The notes under the pieces were generated by a model, which searched no databases, was not told where the DNA came from, and saw only the letters and a program-made list of their open reading frames with translations. A DNA stretch of 40,063 nt from Caballeronia glathei (GTDB lineage: Bacteria > Pseudomonadota > Gammaproteobacteria > Burkholderiales > Burkholderiaceae). Shown here piece by piece: positions 25,941 to 32,435 of the stretch. Position 1 is the stretch's first letter. The number at the start of each line of letters is the position of its first letter. Made by a program: the position numbers and the translations under genes. The stretch is taken from positions 1 to 40,063 of the forward strand of contig NZ_JFHC01000071.1 in the NCBI RefSeq assembly GCF_000698595.1. The letters are read 5' to 3'.

Positions 25941-26861
25941 CTAATGTGTGCCCGCTGCATATAGTTCGAGAATGTCCGCGATCGCGCTATTTCTGGGTGT
26001 GGCAATGTTCAGCGCCTTGCCGAAATCCGCTACGCCGCCGCTGAGCCATGGCAGTTCCATGCGGTTGCCGCGTTCGAGATCGTGATGCATCGACGAGGTC
26101 ATGGTTGCGGGGAGACTGTCGCAGAACGCCAGGCGGTCTTCGGCGTAATTCTCCGGAAGGGCCACTCCCTTGGCTCGACCAATTGCGACCGCTTCGTGCA
26201 TGACATCGAGCAGAAAGGCGCGCGTGTGGGGATTTTCGCGGATGGGACCGATCGGCTTGCGGATCGATGCGGTCGTTCCGGATAGCCCGACCAGAAACAC
26301 GTACTTCTCCCAGATCAGGCGACGGATATCCCTGCTCACTTCAGTCGTGATGCCCGCCTTTTGGCAGGCTTGATCGAACGCTTCGACGCGCGCCGATCGT
26401 GTTCCGTCATACTCGCCGAACGCCAGCTTCTGCATCGTGCCGCTATGGGCAATCACACCGGGCTCGGAAATCACTGCGGCGATGTAGCACACGCCGCCGA
26501 TGATTGCCTCTCTCGGCAGATGGCGCGCGAGGACGTCGTCCTTTTGAACGCCATTCTGAAACGAGACGACCGCAGCCCCCTGCGCGACTACGGACTTGAG
26601 CGACCGCGCCGCTGCTTCGGTATCCCATAGCTTCACGGCGAGCAGCACGAGATCGACCTTGCCGATCGAGTCGATCTCTTCGACGACCTTTGGATGCTCT
26701 ATCACGAGATCGCCCAAAGGGCTCGTCACGCGCAAGCCGTTCTTCCTGATCGCCGCCAGATGCTTGCCACGCGCGACGAACGTCACGTCGTATCCTGCCG
26801 CAGCGAGTCTCGCGCCGAAATATCCGCCGACACCTCCGGCTGCCAGGATCGCGATCTTCAT
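25941..26861 (-). CDS. Ketopantoate reductase family protein (PanE/ApbA-like)
   Basis: This 306-residue NADPH-dependent reductase has the N-terminal Rossmann motif AAGGVGGYFGARLA, the loop LLAVKLWDT and SFQNGV (Asn103), and the catalytic Lys186 in WEKYVFLVG. True PanE enzymes carry two Asn residues four and eight positions after that lysine for substrate binding; here those positions are Leu190 and Ser194. That points to a paralog acting on another 2-keto acid rather than on ketopantoate, despite the usual database name. The neighbours (dehalogenase, enolase-superfamily enzyme, glutathione transferase) also suggest catabolism, not coenzyme A synthesis. It is 107 bases upstream of the enolase-superfamily gene on the same strand. 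Confidence 0.88.
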   Translation of the reverse strand: MKIAILAAGGVGGYFGARLAAAGYDVTFVARGKHLAAIRKNGLRVTSPLGDLVIEHPKVVEEIDSIGKVDLVLLAVKLWDTEAAARSLKSVVAQGAAVVSFQNGVQKDDVLARHLPREAIIGGVCYIAAVISEPGVIAHSGTMQKLAFGEYDGTRSARVEAFDQACQKAGITTEVSRDIRRLIWEKYVFLVGLSGTTASIRKPIGPIRENPHTRAFLLDVMHEAVAIGRAKGVALPENYAEDRLAFCDSLPATMTSSMHHDLERGNRMELPWLSGGVADFGKALNIATPRNSAIADILELYAAGTH

Positions 26862-27010
26862 GCTGTGATTCCTTCGATGACTCGATTAGCGACACGTGTT
26901 TCGAAGCTCTTCTGTCTTGACTCGAGGCCTTGGAGATCACGGCCATCCGTTGAATCTGTTCTGCCTACGAGCCTGTACCGTACCGACAGATTGCGTCGCG
27001 GCAGTTGGTC

Positions 27011-27718
27011 TTAGAGAACCACGTCCGGATAATTCGAGGGAAACAGTGCACGTTTTGTCTCTTCGTCGTTGACCCGCTTGAATGCATGGTCCTGTCCCAC
27101 GGCGCGCGCACGCACGACCGCCGGTCGCGCGTCGATACGCTCGAACCAGCTTTTCAAATTCGGGAAAGCCGCTAGCGGAACGTCCTCGCCCTTGAGGACT
27201 CGCGCGGCGCGATCGAGCCAGCCCCAGGCCGACATGTCCGCGATCGTATATTCGGCGCCGATGAAATACTCGCGTCCGGCCAGGTGACGATCCAGCACCC
27301 GGTAGTGCCTCTCCGCCTCGCGGCGATAACGGTTGATCGCGTAGTCGAGCCCTGCCGGCGCCGCGTACTGGAAATGAACTGCCTGCCCCGAAAATGGCCC
27401 CACGCCGGTGGCGATCAACATCAGCCACGACAACAGTTCCGGCCGGTCGGTTGACGCACCGAGGAACTTGCCAGTCTTCTCTGCCAAATACAGAAGGATC
27501 GCGGTCGAATCGAACACACGCACTTCCGTTCCTCCAGGCCCGTCCGTATCGACAATCGCCGGCACCTTGCCGTTGGGATTGACCTCCCGAAATTCCGGCT
27601 TGTGCTGGTCGCCTTTGCTCGTATCGACCGGTATGACCTGATAGGGCAACTGCGCCTCCTCCAACAGCAGGGCGACCTTGGCAGGATTGGGCGTCGGGTG
27701 AAAATAAAAGCGGATCAT
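27011..27718 (-). CDS. Glutathione S-transferase, YfcG/YghU (Nu) type
   Basis: This 235-residue enzyme begins MIRFYFHPTPNPAKVALLLE, with a Thr-Pro-Asn start like Nu-class disulfide-bond oxidoreductase GSTs (YfcG, where Thr and Asn bind glutathione). It continues with NPNGKVPAIVD (cis-Pro loop), FDSTAILLYLAEKTG (glutathione gamma-Glu site) and the helical domain with EYTIADMSAWGW. Nu-class GSTs reduce disulfides and some act on organic peroxides or haloaromatics. It is the first gene of the minus-strand set that ends with the haloacid dehalogenase, and it diverges from the TetR regulator. Confidence 0.9.
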   Translation of the reverse strand: MIRFYFHPTPNPAKVALLLEEAQLPYQVIPVDTSKGDQHKPEFREVNPNGKVPAIVDTDGPGGTEVRVFDSTAILLYLAEKTGKFLGASTDRPELLSWLMLIATGVGPFSGQAVHFQYAAPAGLDYAINRYRREAERHYRVLDRHLAGREYFIGAEYTIADMSAWGWLDRAARVLKGEDVPLAAFPNLKSWFERIDARPAVVRARAVGQDHAFKRVNDEETKRALFPSNYPDVVL

Positions 27719-28050
27719 AACGGTGGTCGCTCGTTGATGGAGACGTTTGAGTCAGGGTTCGTCATTGTGGCGGGAACATAGGCTGCCGAATTCTCGCAAA
27801 GCACAATCGCTGCGATGAGGCGCTGTCGCTGAATACCTGCTCGCGCGGAACGCGGCAGGTGAGGCGAGCATGGTGCACGCAGCGGTCATCAAGGCCGTAG
27901 GCACGTTGTTTGCAGCGGCTTCACCGGACCAGCACCCATTTTAGATTGACCGTTATAGAATAGATTGAAATCCCAGTTGCGGCAACCCGCATTTGCGTTG
28001 ATGATCGTGCTCACACGCGGAAGACGCCAGATACAACGACACTTGGCAAG
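27719..28050. promoter_or_regulatory. Divergent control region with a TAGATTGA direct repeat
   Basis: This 332-base region separates the GST-headed minus-strand genes from the TetR gene and must hold both promoters. TAGATTGA occurs at 27942-27949 and again at 27961-27968, start points 19 bases apart (near two helical turns), within an A/T-richer patch. This is a candidate binding site for the TetR protein. No clear sigma-70 promoter pair is convincing on either strand. Confidence 0.4.
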
Positions 28051-28656
28051 ATGGCAAGACCCAGAGAATTCGACGAAGAGGCAGTGCTCGACGCGGCAAT
28101 CGAGTGTTTCTGGTTGCGCGGCTACGAAGCCACTTCGATGCGCGAACTCACGGACAAGATGGGCATCACTGGCCCGAGCTTGTACAATGCCTTTGGCGAC
28201 AAGCGGTCGCTTTATCGCAAGGCGCTGGCTCAATATGTTGAACGGAGTTTTCGCGACCGGGTGCGCCGCTTTGAAGGACACCTGCCACCGCGCGAGGCCA
28301 TCAAGGCCTTCTTCGATGAAATCATCGCGATGTCTCTTAAGGATCCGCAGCGTAAGGGCTGCCTGATTTTCAATTCGGCACTGGAAGTAGCTCCTCACGA
28401 TCCCGAGTTTCAGCAGGTCGTCGCTGACGTTACGAAGCAGATGGAGGCGTTCTTTTATCGCTGCGTGAAAGCCGGCCAGCTCGACGGGACGATCAACACC
28501 GGGTTGTCACCCAAGGACGTCGCCCGTCTGCTGCTGGGCGTGCTGGTCGGCGTGCGCGTCCTTGCGCGGACCAGGCAGGAGCGCCCGCTGCTGGAAGGCA
28601 TCCTGCGGCCAGCATTGGCATTGCTGGATGAGCCGGATAGCGCGACACGAAGGTGA
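28051..28656 (+). CDS. TetR/AcrR family transcriptional regulator
   Basis: This 201-residue repressor-type regulator has the N-terminal helix-turn-helix (EAVLDAAIECFWLRGYEATS, then MRELTDKMGITGPSLYNAFG), the strongest TetR signature. The C-terminal ligand domain carries KGCLIFNSALE, a region shared with TetR proteins that sense aldehydes, quinones or other reactive compounds. It lies divergent from the GST/ketopantoate-reductase/enolase/dehalogenase genes and is the obvious candidate to control them. The effector is unknown. The gene ends just as an IS30 scar begins. Confidence 0.92.
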   Translation: MARPREFDEEAVLDAAIECFWLRGYEATSMRELTDKMGITGPSLYNAFGDKRSLYRKALAQYVERSFRDRVRRFEGHLPPREAIKAFFDEIIAMSLKDPQRKGCLIFNSALEVAPHDPEFQQVVADVTKQMEAFFYRCVKAGQLDGTINTGLSPKDVARLLLGVLVGVRVLARTRQERPLLEGILRPALALLDEPDSATRR

Positions 28657-28760
28657 GGAAGTGCGGCGGTATCGCGAGATCGCCAGAAGCATCGGTCGGC
28701 ATGCCTCGACGATTTCTCGGGACGCGCGTCAAAACGGTGACCCGAAGCGCGTATGCGAGC
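28652..28760 (+). mobile_element. IS30-family transposase N-terminal fragment (scar)
   Basis: In the frame overlapping the very end of the TetR gene the translation reads RYREIARSIGRHASTISRDA then RQNG, the helix-turn-helix DNA-binding start of IS30 transposases (family form YREIARxIGRxxSTISRExRRN). Nothing of the catalytic domain follows; the frame ends near 28798. It is a remnant and has no visible inverted repeats. Confidence 0.7.
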
Positions 28761-28822
28761 ATGGTGCAACGACCGCCACCACGTTCTCTGCGTTGTGACG
28801 GGTAACAACGCACGACTAGGCG

Positions 28823-29413
28823 TCAGGGCACTCTGTTGCTGCACATGATCCCGACGATATCGGATTGCGTGAGCATGCCGATGACTTCATCATCGTCGAG
28901 CACGACGGGCAGGTGATGGTGTCCTTTCGAGGTGAACAGCGGCAAGACGTCTGCTACCAGCGTCGTCGCAGCAACCGTTACGACAGCGGTGGAGAGCACG
29001 CTGCGAACCGGTGACAACCTCCATTCCCTCGCAGCGCGGTCGCTTCGCGACCCGTGCCCGATGTGCCCCATGGGATCGAGATCCACGCGCGTGACGACGC
29101 CGATCAGCCGATTTCCGGCTTTGACTACAGGCAACAGCTTGATGCGGCGCCTGTCGAGCAAAGCCAGTGCATCTTCGATACGCTGGTCGCCTGTGACGCT
29201 AGTGACGGGACTGCGCATCACGTCCGCGCACGTCAGTTCCATGAGCGTGCGGAAGTGCGCTTGCTGTTCGAAATGGTCACGCAACTTCTCCAAGCGGACC
29301 ATGTCCGGCTGGCACGGCTGCGAGCGCCCTTGAAGAAACTGTCGCGCGTCGAGCAGTTCAGTAGCCCGGCGAAGACCGGCAAGCCACCGGGAGAAGTCAA
29401 ACTGGGCTGACAT
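28823..29413 (-). CDS. CBS-domain protein
   Basis: This 196-residue protein has an N-terminal segment of about 55 residues rich in Arg, Leu and Gln (not recognised), then a pair of CBS domains: first TCADVMRSPVTSV through LIGVVTRVDLDPMG (about 62-115), second LSPVRSVLSTAVVTVA through VIGMLTQSDIVGIM (about 133-190). CBS pairs bind adenosyl nucleotides. The domain pair resembles the C-terminal part of HPP-family CBS proteins, but no HPP membrane domain is encoded in frame upstream, so it may be a derived soluble form. Its start lies within the 3' end of a small membrane-protein gene (17-base overlap), implying coupled translation. Confidence 0.85.
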   Translation of the reverse strand: MSAQFDFSRWLAGLRRATELLDARQFLQGRSQPCQPDMVRLEKLRDHFEQQAHFRTLMELTCADVMRSPVTSVTGDQRIEDALALLDRRRIKLLPVVKAGNRLIGVVTRVDLDPMGHIGHGSRSDRAAREWRLSPVRSVLSTAVVTVAATTLVADVLPLFTSKGHHHLPVVLDDDEVIGMLTQSDIVGIMCSNRVP

Positions 29414-29612
29414 GCCTGGCTCGCGCTGGTTCGAGATGGCGTTCCGCCACCGATGACTTCGCGCCCCACGCCACCTCGTCTCCGAGTCCGGACAAACGCC
29501 CGTGCTTGTCAGCCCGGATCAGGACACTGTGGGGAAGAAACGCCGCCACCGGGAACGTAGCGAAAGCCCCCGATGCCAGGATGACGATCGACACTACGAT
29601 CAGCACGTCCAT
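29397..29612 (-). CDS. Small single-pass membrane protein, function unknown
   Basis: This 71-residue protein starts MDVLIVVSIVILASGAFATF, one clear transmembrane helix or signal anchor (about 3-24), followed by a charged soluble tail. The ATG at 29612 has GGAGAG five bases upstream. An in-frame ATG at 29639 also exists but has a poorer leader. I do not recognise the family. The gene overlaps the CBS-protein gene by 17 bases, so the two products may work together, for example a membrane anchor and its nucleotide-sensing partner; this is inference from gene order. Confidence 0.55.
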   Translation of the reverse strand: MDVLIVVSIVILASGAFATFPVAAFLPHSVLIRADKHGRLSGLGDEVAWGAKSSVAERHLEPARARHVSPV

Positions 29613-29988
29613 GTATGCTCTCCGATCTGACTGATTCATCGGCTTGATGCGCGCGTTGCCGCAAGCCGTGAGCAACGTTCGCCGCCCCCCGGCGATCGTG
29701 CCTGTCCTGGTGCAGCCACTCCCATTCTGCCGGGCACGACATCGGCCGTCCAAGACGGGATTAGAATGGAGTCGATAAGAAGCCGTTATCGAGACCCGTC
29801 TGCCACTTCGTCGCTCCACTATCTATCGCGGTGGCCCGGCCAGGGCAATGCCGCGGGTCCACGCTTTCTGACCCGCCCCCGGTATGCTGCAGGTACCGCG
29901 TTCAGCACCGTCGCTCTGTGTTTCAGAGACGCGAACTTGCAGAAACGCCGATCGCGATTCCTGTTCGCCACGGGAAGGAGCAAATTGC
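29613..29988. other. Divergent intergenic region
   Basis: These 376 bases separate the minus-strand small-membrane-protein/CBS genes from the plus-strand peptidase gene and must carry both promoters. No domain, repeat or convincing promoter pair was seen. GGAAGGAG close to the right end is the ribosome-binding site of the peptidase. Confidence 0.4.
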
Positions 29989-30900
29989 ATGCGGACTTCG
30001 CGCATCCTCGATCTGGCTGCGGCGCTGGAGCGCCACGTGCAGGTGCTGGCGGGGGACATCGGCGAACGCAACGTGTTTCGGCCGGACGCGTTGCATGCGG
30101 CTGCAGACTATATCTCTCAGCAATGGGCCGGGCGCGGCTGCGTGGCGACCCGTCAGAACTATCAGGTTCAAGGCGTTCCCTGCGCCAACATCGAAGTCGC
30201 GCTCGCAGGCTCCGTTCACGCTGATGAAATCATCGTGCTCGGCGCGCATTACGACACCGTGCGCAACAGCCCCGGGGCCGACGATAACGCGAGCGGCGTC
30301 GCCGCGCTGCTCGAAATCGCGGGCATGCTCGGGGCTTTCCCGCCACGGTACACCGTGCGTTGCGTTGCGTTCGTCAATGAGGAAGCGCCCTTTTTCTTCC
30401 GCCGCGACATGGGTAGCCTGAGGTACGCGAGGGCAGCACGGCAGCGCGGGGACCGCATCCGCCTGATGCTTTCACTCGAGATGCTGGGCTACTATCGCGA
30501 CGAACCGGGCACTCAAACGTATCCGCCTCTGCTGCACCGCTTTTATCCAGAGTGTGGCAACTTTATCGGTTTCGTTTCCAATCTTCGCTGGGCGCGTCGG
30601 CTGCGATGGCTTGTCGACGCGTTCCAGGCTTCATCCGATTTTCCGCTCGAGGCGGCGGCGCTTCCATGGTGGGTGCCCGGCGTCGCGTCGAGTGATCACT
30701 CTTCGTTCTGGCGCCAGGGCTATCCGGCCGTGATGGTGACGGATACCGCCTACCTGCGCAATCCGCACTACCACACGGCGCACGACGTCCCTGCGACGCT
30801 GGACTATGTTCGCATGGCCGCAGTGACACGCGGCTTGGCGGAGAGCGTCGCTCTGCTGGGACCGGGAGCCGCGAATCCGGCACGGGCACGGTCCGCTTGA
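29989..30900 (+). CDS. M28 family metallopeptidase (aminopeptidase-like)
   Basis: This 303-residue zinc peptidase has the M28 metal-site order: His87 in LGAHYDTV, bridging Asp99 in GADDNASG, the Glu131-Glu132 pair in VNEEAPFF (catalytic base and ligand), a further acid in LSLEMLGYY and a late His in HTAHDVP. These sites bind two zinc ions, and the family removes N-terminal residues or related amide groups. No signal peptide follows the chosen ATG, which has a strong GGAAGGAG box; the longer open frame adds non-homologous residues. Many relatives are exported, so a cytosolic form is mildly unusual. It stands alone with no pathway context. Confidence 0.9.
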   Translation: MRTSRILDLAAALERHVQVLAGDIGERNVFRPDALHAAADYISQQWAGRGCVATRQNYQVQGVPCANIEVALAGSVHADEIIVLGAHYDTVRNSPGADDNASGVAALLEIAGMLGAFPPRYTVRCVAFVNEEAPFFFRRDMGSLRYARAARQRGDRIRLMLSLEMLGYYRDEPGTQTYPPLLHRFYPECGNFIGFVSNLRWARRLRWLVDAFQASSDFPLEAAALPWWVPGVASSDHSSFWRQGYPAVMVTDTAYLRNPHYHTAHDVPATLDYVRMAAVTRGLAESVALLGPGAANPARARSA

Positions 30901-31302
30901 CGCGATGCATGATGCCTGATGCGAATCGAGCCAGATCTGGCGCGAGCGGCGGCGTCGGCATTTGCCGCTGAGCCGTTTGCGTTGTTGCCCTTGCTCAATC
31001 GAAACTGTGGAAACTGTGAATTGCGCCCGACTCAGGATCGACGAAATGGATCTGAAAAACGCGCTTGGCCAGATTAATGGCTATGGTCGCGGGTTCCATC
31101 TGGTTATCCTTGGAGGCCGACGTGCCGAGTCAGCAATGTCGCACACTGTGACCCGAAGACTGCAGCAGTTCGAAGAAGAGGAGTGCGCCGGCGCGCCCAA
31201 ACGCGCACCGGTTCAGGAAAAGGGAGGCCGGTGCGATGTACCCTACGATCGCACCGGCGAGCAGGCGGCGACCGGCGCCGCCTTCTTGCTCACAGATTTG
31301 GA
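30901..31302. other. Gap between convergent genes
   Basis: No intact gene is visible in these 402 bases. A plus-strand frame contains a short stretch reading RIDEMDLKNALGQINGYGRG that looks protein-like and reminded me of hypothetical peptides seen beside insertion sequences, but I cannot confirm it. No terminator with a T-run was found. Confidence 0.35.
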
Positions 31303-32337
31303 TCAGGGCGTCAAATGGGTCTTGATCTCGGCAGACATCTGACGGATCGCGGCTTGGGGCTCAGGGTCCGTCTGGATGCCGTTCAACAGGACGAAGTCGT
31401 GGATCATCCCGTTGTAACGGGTAGCGATCACGGAAACCCCGGCCTCCTTGAGCTTGCGGGCGTAGGCCTCGCCTTCGTCGCGCAACGGGTCGTTTTCCGA
31501 GGTCACGACCAGGGCCGGCGGAAGTCCATGCAGTTGCTGCAAGCTGGCGCGCAGTGGCGAGACATAGGGGTTACTGCGCTCCGCAGCATCCGGTGCGTAC
31601 AGATCCCAGCCGTACTTCATGAAGGCGCGGGCCAGGAATCGCCCCGTGCCGTATTGATGGTAAGACGCGGTGTCCACGCTGGCGTCGGTCGCCGGGATCA
31701 TCAGAACCTGGTAGCTGATCTTCGGGCCGCCGCGGTCTTTGGCCATGAGCGTCAGCGCCGCGGTCATGTTGCCGCCCACCGAGTTGCCGGCCACTGCGAT
31801 CCGGCTGCCGTCCGCGCCGAACTCGTCGGCGTGGGTCGCCACCCACTTGAGCACGGCATAGGATTGATTGAGCTGAGTGGGGAAGCGCGCCTCGGGCAAG
31901 GACGTGTACTCGACGAACACGCCGATCTGGCCGGAGTTGACCACGAGATCCCGCAGCAGACGCTGATGGTTCTGGAAGTTCCCAACGATCCAGACGCCGC
32001 CGTGAATGAACAGCAGCACGCCGGGCTTCCCGGTAACCTGCTCGGGTTTCATGATATAGATCTTCACGGTTTGACCATCCTGGGTGATGGTCTGCTCGGT
32101 CGTCTTCACCCCGGACATATCGACCGGGGTCTTGTTCTGAAGCGCTGTCAGGATCTCTTGTGGCTTTGGCTGGGGGAGTTCCCAGAACGGGCTCGAATCC
32201 TTATTGATTTCTTGCAGGAAGGCGCGAACCTCGGGGGCGATCCGGGGATCGGTGGCGGCATCCGGGGCCGCAAAGACGGTTTGCGTCATGAGAGCTGCTC
32301 CTAGGGTTATTGTTGCGAGTGAAAACACGAGCTTCAT
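31303..32337 (-). CDS. Exported alpha/beta-hydrolase, hormone-sensitive-lipase-type esterase
   Basis: This 344-residue protein has a Sec signal peptide (MKLVFSLATITLGAALMTQT, cleavage near VFAAPD) and therefore acts in the periplasm or outside. The oxyanion-hole motif HGGVWIVG (112-119) replaces the classical HGGG. The nucleophile is Ser186 in GNSVGG, with Asp283 (ENDPLRDEG) and His313 (MIHDF) completing the triad. It likely cleaves short-chain esters. The ATG at 32337 is correctly spaced from GGAGAGG; another ATG two codons earlier is too close to it. It lies 98 bases after the large LuxR-type regulator on the same strand, so the regulator may control or be cotranscribed with it. Confidence 0.9.
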   Translation of the reverse strand: MKLVFSLATITLGAALMTQTVFAAPDAATDPRIAPEVRAFLQEINKDSSPFWELPQPKPQEILTALQNKTPVDMSGVKTTEQTITQDGQTVKIYIMKPEQVTGKPGVLLFIHGGVWIVGNFQNHQRLLRDLVVNSGQIGVFVEYTSLPEARFPTQLNQSYAVLKWVATHADEFGADGSRIAVAGNSVGGNMTAALTLMAKDRGGPKISYQVLMIPATDASVDTASYHQYGTGRFLARAFMKYGWDLYAPDAAERSNPYVSPLRASLQQLHGLPPALVVTSENDPLRDEGEAYARKLKEAGVSVIATRYNGMIHDFVLLNGIQTDPEPQAAIRQMSAEIKTHLTP

Positions 32338-32435
32338 GGTCATCCTCTCCAAAGTTTGTATGGAGTGGTGCAGTTTGCTCGGGAGAAGGGGGCGCCCGCT
32401 TCTGTCAAATGACCAGTCCGATGACAGATCGGCCG

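Noticed and set aside
31183..32304. A 373-codon plus-strand frame
   Set aside because: It is antisense to the exported esterase, which has a signal peptide and a full catalytic triad.
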